A DNA stretch of 64,000 nucleotides from Roseibium sp. MMSF_3544 (GCF_030732845.1 NZ_JASHKA010000019.1:61039-125038); one strand, 5' to 3'; positions 45,476 to 54,191 are shown, counted from the stretch's first letter. A program made the numbers and translations. The notes: a model not told the origin generated them from the sequence alone.

Positions 45476-45930
45476 AAGCGAACCAAAAGATTGCTTTGAA
45501 AGCAGCCGCGATCCTGTGGGTGATATGGGGTGCGGTCCATGTGCTCGCGGCATTTCTGATTGTTCCTGTCGATCCCCAAACGGCCATTGGCAACATTGCA
45601 GACGCGGTCGACAAGACAACGTTGGTCGGCGACTATCCTGAACCGCTCTCCGGAATCCTGTCGCAGCACGGGTGGAACCTTGGCTGGTTCGGAGTGACCA
45701 CCATGATCGGTGCCGTTTTTATCTGGCGCGAAAACATGACGGCCATCTGGGTTACGGCGCTTGTTGGCGGCATGGCGGACATCGGCTACTTCGTCTTCAT
45801 CGATCTGCCCGGATACGCAAATTTTGTTCCCGGCACCCTCATGACAATTGTTTCAGGTTCGGCAATCCTGCTGAGCGGCTGGGTTTGGATTGCAAACCGG
45901 CGCCTGCCCGCGCCTGAGTCTGCACCCTAG
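45472..45930 (+). CDS. Four-helix membrane protein of unknown function
   Basis: Protein of 152 residues with four hydrophobic segments: about 7-28, 66-85, 90-108 and 118-140. An N-terminal WVIWGAVHVLAAF carries a His in the first helix, and the helix-loop SQHGWNLGWFGVTTM holds another, so haem or quinone contact is conceivable but not shown. No known family was recognised. It overlaps the FMN reductase gene by 4 bp; the pair may form a small membrane redox unit. Confidence 0.7.
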   Translation: MKANQKIALKAAAILWVIWGAVHVLAAFLIVPVDPQTAIGNIADAVDKTTLVGDYPEPLSGILSQHGWNLGWFGVTTMIGAVFIWRENMTAIWVTALVGGMADIGYFVFIDLPGYANFVPGTLMTIVSGSAILLSGWVWIANRRLPAPESAP

Positions 45931-45971
45931 AGCCTGAGGCGACGGGCGAGCATTCAATTTGCAGAGGCAGA

Positions 45972-46466
45972 TCACGACGTAACAGAGCGAATGCGGCTGC
46001 GCCAATGCCAAAGGGCAGCGGCGATATGCAGCCCGAGGAGGCCGAGCAGCAGACTTGCCGCCGCATGGTGCAGGTTTCGCGGTGGAAGGGTCTCAAAGAC
46101 CGCAAGGCCAGAAAACGTCCCTGCCGCGATTTCAGGAAAGGAGCCAGACAGCGCGATCATGCCGACACCGCTGGCGAGAAGGGCCAGCGGTACCAATCGC
46201 AACGCTGCATGAACAGCGCTGCTGACCAGGGCCTGAATTCTCGAAGAAACCGGATAGATCCGCGCCGGCGCACCTCTCGCGACCCAGCTCAGGACGCGGA
46301 TAAGAGAGAACAGACCCGCGACGGCTCCAAAGGCGATGTGCGCTTGCAGGAGCGTCAGGGAAAACGCGTCCGAGCGTGTCATGGCAAATCCGGATACGAG
46401 GGCGGCAAACACTGCGCCCGCGATAATCCAATGCGCGATCCGGCTGAAATCGAGAGATCCAGACAT
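45972..46466 (-). CDS. Cytochrome b561-family membrane protein
   Basis: Membrane protein of 164 residues with four hydrophobic helices. Histidines suited to ligating two haems occur in the first helix (RIAHWIIAG), the second (LQAHIAFGAVAG), and the last pair (RNLHHAAASLLLGLLGLHIAAALWHW). This matches bacterial b561/YceJ-type quinol oxidases. It is encoded downstream of, and overlaps by one base with, the exported ABM-domain gene, so they are co-transcribed. It would pass electrons from quinol to a periplasmic partner. Confidence 0.85.
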   Translation of the reverse strand: MSGSLDFSRIAHWIIAGAVFAALVSGFAMTRSDAFSLTLLQAHIAFGAVAGLFSLIRVLSWVARGAPARIYPVSSRIQALVSSAVHAALRLVPLALLASGVGMIALSGSFPEIAAGTFSGLAVFETLPPRNLHHAAASLLLGLLGLHIAAALWHWRSRIRSVTS

Positions 46467-46873
46467 CAGTCAGTCTCCCCGTCAGACCGTACGACCTGGT
46501 AAAGCGCCGCGTGAAAGACAGTGCCTCTCATGTCGGCGCCAAGACCGCTTTCGCGCATCTTCTTGATGGCCGCTTGATAGGCTTCCGGACTTTCCCATTT
46601 GGCGACATTCACCAGTTGAAATTTTGAACCCGGATCAAGGGCCTGATGGAGGCTTGTGGTGATATAGCCGGGCTGCTGCTGGAGAAAGTCTCTGGCCTTT
46701 TCCCAAAACGCGATGGTGACGTCGACACGGTCTGCCGGAATTTCAAATGCGTTGATCAGCGTAACCGGGTCGTTGGATTTCAGGTCTTTGGCCATTGCGG
46801 GTGCTCCGATTAGCGCGCTGACAAAGGTCAGAGCCGTGAGGTTGAAAAATCTGCGGTTAATAAAGTTTCGCAT
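46466..46873 (-). CDS. Exported ABM-domain (antibiotic biosynthesis monooxygenase-like) protein
   Basis: Protein of about 135 residues with an N-terminal signal peptide (MRNFINRRFF to APAMA) and a ferredoxin-like ABM dimeric alpha-beta domain: VTLINAFEIPADRVDVTIAFWEKARDFLQQQ, LVNVAKWESPEAYQAAIKKM. ABM proteins include monooxygenases and haem oxygenases, but most are uncharacterised, and a periplasmic one is less usual. The start at 46873 is chosen because the signal peptide begins there. It is divergent from the MarR gene. Confidence 0.8.
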   Translation of the reverse strand: MRNFINRRFFNLTALTFVSALIGAPAMAKDLKSNDPVTLINAFEIPADRVDVTIAFWEKARDFLQQQPGYITTSLHQALDPGSKFQLVNVAKWESPEAYQAAIKKMRESGLGADMRGTVFHAALYQVVRSDGETD

Positions 46874-46890
46874 GCTGTGCCTCCATTTAT

Positions 46891-46902
46891 ATAGCAAGCT
46901 AT
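46891..46902. promoter_or_regulatory. Candidate MarR operator, box 1
   Basis: ATAGCAAGCTAT, a near-palindrome (ATAG-N4-CTAT), lies between the divergent ABM and MarR genes. A second box with the same outer half-sites starts exactly 22 bp downstream, two helical turns away. Confidence 0.7.
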
Positions 46903-46912
46903 GTTTAATTAT

Positions 46913-46924
46913 ATAGTGTGCTAT
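46913..46924. promoter_or_regulatory. Candidate MarR operator, box 2
   Basis: ATAGTGTGCTAT repeats the ATAG-N4-CTAT pattern 22 bp after box 1. Placement on the same DNA face favours cooperative binding and autoregulation of both divergent transcripts. Confidence 0.7.
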
Positions 46925-46942
46925 CTATCGTATATGCAAGGC

Positions 46943-47377
46943 ATGACCTTCAAAAAAGATTCTTCTGCCGGATATCTCGCCAATCACATGGCACGGCTCT
47001 TCGCCGCGGGGCTTCACCGCCGTATCAGGCCGCTTGGTCTCTCACCCGGCGTGTTTCCGGCGCTGATTGCGCTTTGGGCAAAGGAAGGCCAGACCCAGAA
47101 GGACCTGGTCAAACTGCTGGATATCGAGCAGGCGACCCTTGCCAATACCCTGGCGCGCATGGAACGCGATGGGCTGATCGTCCGCCGGGCGAGCGAGGAA
47201 GATGGCCGTGTCCACGAAATCTTCCTGACCGATCGGGCGCGGGCACTGGAGGGCGCCGCGGTCGGCGAAGCCATGGCACAGAACGCAGAGGCATTGGCCG
47301 GGTTTTCAAAAGCTGAAACAGAGCAATTTCTGGATTTCATGCGCCGGGCGATCAGCGCCATGCAGGAAGCGGAATAG
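46943..47377 (+). CDS. MarR-family transcriptional regulator
   Basis: Winged-helix regulator of about 144 residues. The recognition helices sit in QKDLVKLLDIEQATLANTLARME, with the wing RDGLIVRRASEEDGRVHEIFLT, in standard MarR order. The start is uncertain: the ATG codons at 46934 and 46943 are preferred, because the earlier frame start at 46901 lies inside the operator region. It is divergent from the ABM and b561 genes and probably represses them. Confidence 0.88.
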   Translation: MTFKKDSSAGYLANHMARLFAAGLHRRIRPLGLSPGVFPALIALWAKEGQTQKDLVKLLDIEQATLANTLARMERDGLIVRRASEEDGRVHEIFLTDRARALEGAAVGEAMAQNAEALAGFSKAETEQFLDFMRRAISAMQEAE

Positions 47378-47382
47378 CGAAA

Positions 47383-48258
47383 TCATGAGGCGAGTTCGCT
47401 CTGCGAAATGAATTCGCTGCAGGCGTCGGTCAGTTCCTTGAAGCGGGAACGTTCCCGCACATAAAGATAGACCTCACGTTTTTCGGGCAGGTCGGATATT
47501 GGGCGGAAAGCTGTGGTCTCGGACGTGAACCGGACGACTGTCTCGGGCAGCACCGTGACCCACTTGCCGGTTCTCACCATCGTTATCAGCGAGTGGGTGT
47601 TGTGGATGGTCACGTCTGCGGTCTCGAGCTTCTGCAAGAATCTCGGGCTTTGGATCAGCGCACAAAGGGCATTTCGGACAAACGGTGCCGTCATGACTTC
47701 CGCGATTGTTGGCGCATCGGATTGCGTCATGAGTGGATGGCCGGAGGCGCTGACAAGGCCGAACCGGTCTTCAAACAACGAAGAAGCTCGAACACCGTTC
47801 AGCGGATGGTAGCCGGATGCGATCCCAATGTCGGCTTTGCCCTGAACAAGAGCGTCGAGCACCTGCTGCGTGTCTGTATCCCGCAATTCAACCTTCAGAC
47901 CCGGAAAGTTTCGCGTCATGAACTCGAGTATCGAAGGAAACAAAAGGGCTGCAACTGAAGGAACGGATACAATCCGGATCAACCCCTGAACCGCATCGGC
48001 CGCCGCTTCGATGCTCTGAACGGTCTGATCGAACTGACGCAACTGCCTAAGGGACAATTCAAAGACCTGTTCGCCAAGGGGTGACAGGCGGCTTTTGCGT
48101 TCGCCTTCGAACAGTTTTTTGCCGAGATGGTCTTCGAGCAGCTTCAGCGTCATCGACACGGCGGACTGGGTCCGGCCGAGCCGTTCAGCGGCCTCTGCCA
48201 GATTCCCTGTTTGTGCCACCGTGCAAAAACAGCGCAGCATTTCGATTTTTATGCTCAT
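47383..48258 (-). CDS. LysR-family regulator of the catabolic operon
   Basis: Regulator of 291 residues. The N-terminal HTH reads MLRCFCTVAQTGNLAEAAERLG followed by RTQSAVSMTLKLLEDHLGKKLFE, and a substrate-binding domain follows. It is divergent from the aldehyde dehydrogenase gene, with only 45 bp between starts. That gap contains the palindrome ACTCAA-N5-TTGAGT, so the regulator very likely controls the six-gene operon to its right. The co-inducer is probably the operon's substrate or an intermediate. Confidence 0.92.
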   Translation of the reverse strand: MSIKIEMLRCFCTVAQTGNLAEAAERLGRTQSAVSMTLKLLEDHLGKKLFEGERKSRLSPLGEQVFELSLRQLRQFDQTVQSIEAAADAVQGLIRIVSVPSVAALLFPSILEFMTRNFPGLKVELRDTDTQQVLDALVQGKADIGIASGYHPLNGVRASSLFEDRFGLVSASGHPLMTQSDAPTIAEVMTAPFVRNALCALIQSPRFLQKLETADVTIHNTHSLITMVRTGKWVTVLPETVVRFTSETTAFRPISDLPEKREVYLYVRERSRFKELTDACSEFISQSELAS

Positions 48259-48279
48259 ACTTCAAAAATTCTGAAATTG

Positions 48280-48296
48280 ACTCAATTTATTTGAGT
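48280..48296. promoter_or_regulatory. Candidate LysR operator between regulator and operon
   Basis: A perfect inverted repeat, ACTCAA and TTGAGT with a TTTAT spacer, lies in the 45-bp gap between the divergent starts. A second weaker TTCA-N7-TGAA pair lies just upstream (48261-48275). It ends seven bases before the ATG of the dehydrogenase gene. Confidence 0.7.
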
Positions 48297-48303
48297 TTGA
48301 CTG

Positions 48304-49806
48304 ATGTTCGATTTGATGTCCAACCTGTTCGAATTCCAACCGCGTAACCTGGACATCGACGTGACGAAACTGAACCTGATTGCCGGCGAGTGGACGGCGG
48401 GTGAGAGCGAGATTGAAAATCTGAATCCCTCGGATCTGAGTGATCTGATCGGCATGTTCGCGCAAGCCGGTCCGGGGCAGCTTGACGCGACGCTTGATCG
48501 TGCTCGTCTTGCGCAAGTGGAATGGGCGGCGTACGGGCTGGAGCGCAAACAGGCAGTTCTCATGAATATCGGCAATGAGCTGATGGCACGCGCCGAAGAA
48601 CTCGGCACGTTGCTCTCTCGCGAAGAAGGCAAGCCCTTCGCGGAGGGAAAGGGAGAAGTCTACCGCGCCGGGCAATTCTTTACCTACTATGCTGCAGAAT
48701 GCCTGCGCCAGATCGGCGAAAATGCCGATAGCGTGCGCGATGGTATCGAGATTGATGTGCGCCGTGAACCAGTCGGTGTTGTTGCGGTCATCTCGCCTTG
48801 GAATTTCCCCACGGCGACGGCGTCATGGAAGATCGCACCCGCGCTTTGTTATGGGAATGCGGTTGTCTGGAAACCCGCCAACCTGACTCCAGCTTCCGCG
48901 GTGGCGCTGGCGGAGATCATCGAAAAGCAGGATATTCCCAAAGGATTGTTCAGTCTGGTCATGGGGTCCGGGCGGTCCGTTGGTCAACAGCTTGTCGAGA
49001 ACCCGAAGGTTGATGCGATCACTTTCACCGGTTCCGTTCAGGTGGGCAAAGGGATTGCAACCGCGGCAATCCGGAACCTGACCAAGGTTCAAATGGAAAT
49101 GGGATCAAAGAACGCGTTGGCAGTGATGGACGATGCTGATCTGGACCTTGCCGTAAGCCTCGCTCTTGGAGGTGCCTTTGGCGGCACTGGTCAGAAATGC
49201 ACGGCGTCCTCTCGCCTTGTTGTGCATCAAGCCGTTCATGATGTTTTCGTTGAGAAACTGGTGGCAGGCGCAGAGGCGATGATCGTTGGTCACGCACTCG
49301 AAAAAGGCACCCAGATGGGGCCCGTAGTCAGCGGGCAGCAGCTTGACGAGAACCTGGCCTACGTGAAGCTGGGAACATCAGAAGGCGCCGAGTTGGCTTG
49401 CGGCGGTGCACGGTTGGATATGCCGCATGACGGTTTTTACATGTCGCCAGGCGTCTTCGTGAACACGACCAACGAAATGCGTATCAACCGGGAGGAAATG
49501 TTCGCTCCGCTGACCAGCGTTATAAAAGTCGACAGCTATGAAGCCGCGCTTGAGACCGTCAACGACACAAATTTCGGTCTGACATCGGGGATTGTAACCC
49601 GTAGCCTGGCTCGAGCGAACCATTTCCGCCGCAATGCCCGCACCGGAGTTGTCACTGTGAACCTGCCAACAGCCGGCACCGACTATCACGTTCCGTTCGG
49701 TGGTCGCGGCGACAGTTCTTATGGCCCGCGCGAACAGGGCAAGGCAGCCGCTGAGTTCTACACCACAGTGAAAACGACATACATCAGCGCAGGGAGCCCA
49801 CACTGA
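48304..49806 (+). CDS. NAD(P)-dependent aldehyde dehydrogenase
   Basis: Aldehyde dehydrogenase of 500 residues. Catalytic Cys299 is in FGGTGQKCTASSRL and the general-base Glu265 in QMEMGSKNA. The cofactor region VVAVISPWNFPTATASWKIAPAL and the C-terminal VPFGGRGDSSYGPREQG are standard. It resembles alpha-ketoglutaric semialdehyde (2,5-dioxovalerate) dehydrogenases, which finish many sugar-acid and hydroxyproline pathways, but this level of assignment is inference. It is the first gene of a tight operon; its stop overlaps the start of the M19-like gene by one base. Start at 48304 or 48316. Confidence 0.9.
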   Translation: MFDLMSNLFEFQPRNLDIDVTKLNLIAGEWTAGESEIENLNPSDLSDLIGMFAQAGPGQLDATLDRARLAQVEWAAYGLERKQAVLMNIGNELMARAEELGTLLSREEGKPFAEGKGEVYRAGQFFTYYAAECLRQIGENADSVRDGIEIDVRREPVGVVAVISPWNFPTATASWKIAPALCYGNAVVWKPANLTPASAVALAEIIEKQDIPKGLFSLVMGSGRSVGQQLVENPKVDAITFTGSVQVGKGIATAAIRNLTKVQMEMGSKNALAVMDDADLDLAVSLALGGAFGGTGQKCTASSRLVVHQAVHDVFVEKLVAGAEAMIVGHALEKGTQMGPVVSGQQLDENLAYVKLGTSEGAELACGGARLDMPHDGFYMSPGVFVNTTNEMRINREEMFAPLTSVIKVDSYEAALETVNDTNFGLTSGIVTRSLARANHFRRNARTGVVTVNLPTAGTDYHVPFGGRGDSSYGPREQGKAAAEFYTTVKTTYISAGSPH

Positions 49807-50783
49807 TGCGCATCGACGGACTGCAGTATGCCAACTGGTCGGAGAAGATCTTCCGCCAACTGCGCGAAGGCGGCGTCGATGCGGTTCACGTTACCATTGC
49901 CTATCACGAGAACTTTCGTGAAACCGTTCTGAACTTCGAGAAATGGAACCGCTGGTTCGAGCAATATCCGGACCTGATCATGAAGGGTGAATGGGCGTCC
50001 GATATTGATGAAGCTCGCAGAACGCAGCGAACGGCGATTTTCTTCGGATTTCAGAACCCTTCACCCATTGAAGACGATATCGGACTGGTCGAGATCGTGC
50101 ACACGCTGGGTGCGCGCTTCATGCAGCTGACCTACAACAACCAGTCCTTGCTGGCGACCGGCTGTTATGAAAGCGAAGACACCGGCATCACCCGCATGGG
50201 ACGCCAGGTGATCCGGGAGATGAATCGTGTCGGTCTCGTCGTTGATATGAGCCATTCGGCGGACCGGTCGACGATCGAAGCGGCGGAAATTTCCGAGCGG
50301 CCAATCGTCATTTCCCATGCCAATCCGCATGAATGGGCACCTGCTCTTCGCAACAAGCGAGACGACGTGATCCGGGCCGTCACCTCAAATGGTGGCATGC
50401 TCGGTTTTTCGCTCTACCCGCATCACCTGAAAGGCAAGTCAGACTGCACACTGCAAAGCTTTTGCGAAATGGTGGCTCGAGCCGCCGAAATCCATGGTGT
50501 TGATCACCTTGGCCTAGGAACTGATCTTTGTCAGGACCAGCCAGACAGCGTCGTGGAATGGATGCGGACCGGCCGCTGGACCAAGGAAATCGACTATGGC
50601 GAAGGGTCCGCCAGCGCGCCCGGCTTTCCCAAGATGCCGGTATGGTTCAACGACAATCGCGACTTCGGAAATATTGAAAACGGCCTGCGCGCGGTGGGCA
50701 TGAATGCTGACGAGGTCGCCGGGATCATGGGTGCCAACTGGTACCGGTTCTTTTCCGAGAACTTCGGTCGGAGGCAATCGTGA
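49806..50783 (+). CDS. M19 dipeptidase-like protein with altered metal site
   Basis: Protein of 325 residues with the metal-dependent TIM-barrel fold of renal dipeptidase (M19, COG2355). The later histidines are present: His150 in DMSHSADRST and His171 in ISHANPHEW. The N-terminal His-x-Asp zinc pair of true dipeptidases is absent; the region reads RIDGLQYANW. The bridging Glu of the GIEGG-like strand seems replaced by Gln83 in FFGFQNPSP. At most a mononuclear or different metal site could form, so ordinary dipeptidase activity is doubtful. It lies between the aldehyde dehydrogenase and the unassigned 561-residue gene, overlapping both neighbours by a few bases. Confidence 0.85.
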   Translation: MRIDGLQYANWSEKIFRQLREGGVDAVHVTIAYHENFRETVLNFEKWNRWFEQYPDLIMKGEWASDIDEARRTQRTAIFFGFQNPSPIEDDIGLVEIVHTLGARFMQLTYNNQSLLATGCYESEDTGITRMGRQVIREMNRVGLVVDMSHSADRSTIEAAEISERPIVISHANPHEWAPALRNKRDDVIRAVTSNGGMLGFSLYPHHLKGKSDCTLQSFCEMVARAAEIHGVDHLGLGTDLCQDQPDSVVEWMRTGRWTKEIDYGEGSASAPGFPKMPVWFNDNRDFGNIENGLRAVGMNADEVAGIMGANWYRFFSENFGRRQS

Positions 50784-52465
50784 GCAGACCCGACGCCCAC
50801 ATCGCCCGGCGAAGTCCCGACAAGGTTATGCGGCTCAGTCGGCTCGGATCCCTGCATCAGTGCCGGTTGAGTTTCATGCGCATCCTCACGCGTCGGATGG
50901 CGAGTGAGGGTTGGCAGTTCACACGTCCTGTTTTCGACATTGACGGCAACGGTGTTGGACAGGCGGTCTATACCGCAAAAGGGCCGGAACGGGCTTATTC
51001 GCTGGTAGCTTTCGCTCATGATCTGCCCGACGAAAAGCGCTCGGATCGCGTCATTGCGGATGCTTGGGATGCCACGTTTGCCTTGTTCGACGGTGTCCCG
51101 TCCGACGAAGACATAAAACGACTATCTCTGAACGTGCCGTTGCAAGAGGCGGGACGTGTCAGTGAACGAGAGTTGTCCTTGTCGAGAGCGAACCGTTCCG
51201 TTCGGCTCTGGACCAATGTCGTGGACAGCCTGGCGGCCGGCCGCCAACCGGACCTGAAACACATACGCGATGTCGGCTACCTGATGCGTACGACCGCCGT
51301 ATACGGTTCGGGAAAGTTTGGCGCTGCGGATCGTGAGCTCATCGCCGGGCGAGACGAAATGCACGTGCCGTTCCAGGCTGAAATGCTGTCCGTTTACCTG
51401 ACCCGGACGTTTGTGCGGGATCTTGTGCAGCACATGGCAAAGGCCAAGGGGCGCGCAAACTCCGTTTCTCTCGATCCGGGGATCGCGCGTCAGCTCGGGA
51501 TCGGGAACTCCACCGGGCTGGGAATGGCGCCGTTCATCATCAATCACCCGATTTTGTTCAACAACTGGATCATGGCGCGCGAAGAGGCGATTGCCCGGGT
51601 ACGCGGGGTAAGGACCGCGTCTGCCGATGAGATAGACACATTCCTGCGCGTGCTGAATCAAAGTGTCATCTCCGTGGATCTCTGGCGCTCTGAGCATCCG
51701 GTCCAGATCGCAAAACTCGCACAGCTGAGATTGGATCTGCAGCTGCTGAACAAACACCTCTCGCAACAAGCTCTTGAGAAGGACTATCCATGGAACAGGC
51801 TCGTGGAGTGGTCAGCTGCGGAGCTCAGCGATGAGGGACAGGAGCTTGTAGCGTCCCTGATCCTCGAGCCATACGGGGATCTCGTGGACGGGGTTGCGCA
51901 CTGCATGGCAGACAGCAATCACGACGCCTTTCGAATTGACGGTTCTATGCCCGTTGCAGAAGCGCTTTCTCTGCTACGGGAAGGATTTGCCTGGGCTTTT
52001 GAGCTTGATTGGAGCGACAAGGCCAACTGTGCCCGGGCCTGGTATGTTTCGGAAGAAAAACTTGAACCCCGCCTAGGTGAACGGTTCGAGGAGCCGATCT
52101 CAGACTACGAACAACCGCTGGCGCCCGCGCGTGATGCCGTCGCGGCGTTCCTGGATCTTGAGAGCTGGGAACCATCCGACCCCATTGCCCTTTTCCTGCT
52201 GAGTCATCCTGAACATCGCCACACCCTCCGCAGGGCACAAATGTGCCGCTCGGCACCCTACGCAGAGATCCGCGACAATACGATCAGCGAAGCAGTGATG
52301 CCGATTGATATGTTACGCGCGAAACTCTCGTTCTTCGGCGCGACACATTTCGATCCGCGTTCGGATCGCTGGGTGAGGATTTGCATGTATGCGGGCGCGC
52401 CCTATCCAGAGGAATTGTTCCCTCACAACGCAGATTATTGGGTCTATCCGGAGTCAGCCGGATGA
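50780..52465 (+). CDS. Uncharacterised 561-residue operon protein
   Basis: Soluble protein of 561 residues, without signal peptide, membrane segments, nucleotide-binding loop or metal-ligand cluster that I recognise. Mostly helical in appearance with conserved-looking blocks SRLGSLHQCRLSFMRILTRRM (about 15-35), YLMRTTAVYGSGKFGAADRE, LDPGIARQLGIGNSTGLGMAPF and HPILFNNWIMAREEAIARVR. It overlaps the M19-like gene and the DUF3726 gene by 4 bp each, so all three are translationally coupled and probably act in one pathway. I cannot assign a function. Together with DUF3726 it is the least understood part of the operon. Confidence 0.75.
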   Translation: MSRPDAHIARRSPDKVMRLSRLGSLHQCRLSFMRILTRRMASEGWQFTRPVFDIDGNGVGQAVYTAKGPERAYSLVAFAHDLPDEKRSDRVIADAWDATFALFDGVPSDEDIKRLSLNVPLQEAGRVSERELSLSRANRSVRLWTNVVDSLAAGRQPDLKHIRDVGYLMRTTAVYGSGKFGAADRELIAGRDEMHVPFQAEMLSVYLTRTFVRDLVQHMAKAKGRANSVSLDPGIARQLGIGNSTGLGMAPFIINHPILFNNWIMAREEAIARVRGVRTASADEIDTFLRVLNQSVISVDLWRSEHPVQIAKLAQLRLDLQLLNKHLSQQALEKDYPWNRLVEWSAAELSDEGQELVASLILEPYGDLVDGVAHCMADSNHDAFRIDGSMPVAEALSLLREGFAWAFELDWSDKANCARAWYVSEEKLEPRLGERFEEPISDYEQPLAPARDAVAAFLDLESWEPSDPIALFLLSHPEHRHTLRRAQMCRSAPYAEIRDNTISEAVMPIDMLRAKLSFFGATHFDPRSDRWVRICMYAGAPYPEELFPHNADYWVYPESAG

Positions 52466-53088
52466 CCTTTTCCCTGAATGAAATCGAAGCCACGGCAAAG
52501 CGTGCCGCACGCGGCGCAGGCTATTCATGGGGGGTGGCAGAAGAGGCCGCAAAGGGAACCCGCTGGCTTTGTGTCCATGGTTTCGATGGCCCGGCAAATC
52601 TTGTCCGACTCCTGGATTTGCAATTGGCGCTGTCAGCGGATCATACGCCGAATATCAACGAAAGCGCCTGGAGCGGCGATGGCGTGTTGTGTCCGCTGGT
52701 CACTGGAGCGTATCTGTCCGACTGCGCCGGTCAGTTGGCCAAAGCGCCCATTAAAATCCAAGGTATCTCTGTCCCGTTGCTGCTCCTCCCCTATGCAGGG
52801 ATGGTCGCGAGGGCTCTAAATTCTTGCGTGCGCATCAGCATGGATGATCTCGAGGCTGTCACCGACGGGAAAGAGCTCTGCGCACCCGGCGCCGTTCAGC
52901 TGCACGCCGACGACGTAACCATTCGGCTCGGGGGTGATCTTGCCATGCCCCGATCACAACAAGCCCGTGCAACTCCGGACAAGGCTGCCTGGTCCAAACT
53001 CAATGACTACGCACACCGAACTTATGCACCTGCGACAGATCAGTCGCGGCTTTTAGGTGCAGGAGCAGGGCTTGCCGACAATGATTGA
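52462..53088 (+). CDS. DUF3726 family protein
   Basis: Protein of 208 residues of the uncharacterised DUF3726 family. It has an N-terminal helical segment SLNEIEATAKRAARGAGYSW, a central VTGAYLSDCAGQLA and IQGISVPLLLLPYAGMVAR. It begins with an ATGA overlap with the previous gene (ATG at 52462); a longer frame start is inside the previous gene and not needed. The Ldh2-type dehydrogenase gene begins 12 bp after its stop. Constant linkage to the preceding 561-residue gene would suggest the two form a complex or act sequentially; that is inference. Confidence 0.8.
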   Translation: MTFSLNEIEATAKRAARGAGYSWGVAEEAAKGTRWLCVHGFDGPANLVRLLDLQLALSADHTPNINESAWSGDGVLCPLVTGAYLSDCAGQLAKAPIKIQGISVPLLLLPYAGMVARALNSCVRISMDDLEAVTDGKELCAPGAVQLHADDVTIRLGGDLAMPRSQQARATPDKAAWSKLNDYAHRTYAPATDQSRLLGAGAGLADND

Positions 53089-53100
53089 AGGGGCTTTTCT

Positions 53101-54123
53101 ATGACCGAAACCCGGACGCTTTCGCTCGCGGAAATCGAGAACCTTTCTTTTCGTGCGCTGGTGGCTGCCGGCACGTCCGAAGTCAGTGCGCGCGCCCTTG
53201 CGCTTGCCACGGCAGCAACGGAAGCAGATGGCGTTGCGAGCCATGGGCTTGCGTACATTCCGATTTACTGTGAACACGTGCGTTGCGGAAAGGTGGATGG
53301 TCAGGCAAAGCCGGTTTTGGCGCGTCCAAAGCCGGGCGTCATAACAGTTGACGCGGCAACCGGTTTTGCGCATGCAGCCATTGATCTTGGCTTTGAAGCG
53401 CTGGTTCCCGCAGTCCGCGAACAAGGTATTGCCGTCCTGGCAATTCGAAACAGCTACAATTGTGGCGTGCTCGGATATCACACCTACCGATTGGCTCAGG
53501 AAGGGCTGGTCGGCTTGGGTTTCACGAATGCGCCAGCCTCCATTGCCCCTTCCGGCGGAGCGAAACCGGTCGTTGGAACCAACCCCTTTTCCCTTGCAGT
53601 TCCAGGTGCCGATGGTCAGCCCGCGCTCCTGATCGACCAGAGCGCAAGCACGATCGCCAAAAGCGAGGTGATGAAGCACGCGCGTGAGGGCAAGGCTATT
53701 CCAGTTGGCTGGGCACTGGATAGTGAAGGCAATCCGACGACCGACCCGAATGTCGGCCTGAAAGGTTCAATGGCGCCATCAGGTGGATACAAGGGCGTGG
53801 GTATTGCTCTGCTGACGGAAATCATGGCAGCAGCGCTTACAGGTGCAACGCTCGGCATCAATGCGTCCCCTTTTTCGGGCACCGCAGGCGGCCCGCCCAG
53901 AACCGGGCAGTTCTTTATAGCGATCGATCCGGCGGCAACAGCCGGCAGCAATTTCGCATCGACGGTCGCAGATCTCGTGGAAGCGATCCGTTTTCAGGAC
54001 GGAGCACATCTGCCAGGCGATGGCCGGAGATCCAAACGTTTGTCGGCCCGGGTAGATGGTGTTGCCGTAAACGCGACAACGCTCTCGAAAATCGAAGCCA
54101 TATTGCCAGACGCCGAGCGGTGA
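53101..54123 (+). CDS. Malate/L-lactate dehydrogenase (Ldh2)-family oxidoreductase
   Basis: NAD(P)H-dependent oxidoreductase of 340 residues in the family that includes ureidoglycolate and sulfolactate dehydrogenases and delta1-pyrroline-2-carboxylate reductase. The conserved SHG at 47-49 with His48 (DGVASHGLAYIP) is present. The usual NSxHxG motif reads NSYNCG (117-122), so the family His is Asn120. The C-terminal PSGGYKGVGIALLTEIM block is standard. The change may mark a distinct substrate. Reduction of a cyclic imine or oxidation of a 2-hydroxy acid are the plausible activities. Confidence 0.9.
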   Translation: MTETRTLSLAEIENLSFRALVAAGTSEVSARALALATAATEADGVASHGLAYIPIYCEHVRCGKVDGQAKPVLARPKPGVITVDAATGFAHAAIDLGFEALVPAVREQGIAVLAIRNSYNCGVLGYHTYRLAQEGLVGLGFTNAPASIAPSGGAKPVVGTNPFSLAVPGADGQPALLIDQSASTIAKSEVMKHAREGKAIPVGWALDSEGNPTTDPNVGLKGSMAPSGGYKGVGIALLTEIMAAALTGATLGINASPFSGTAGGPPRTGQFFIAIDPAATAGSNFASTVADLVEAIRFQDGAHLPGDGRRSKRLSARVDGVAVNATTLSKIEAILPDAER

Positions 54124-54191
54124 CATTTCCGGGAAACCGCTGACGGAAAAGATCCGGACAATCAAGGCACGTGTGAACAGGGAGGAAACAC

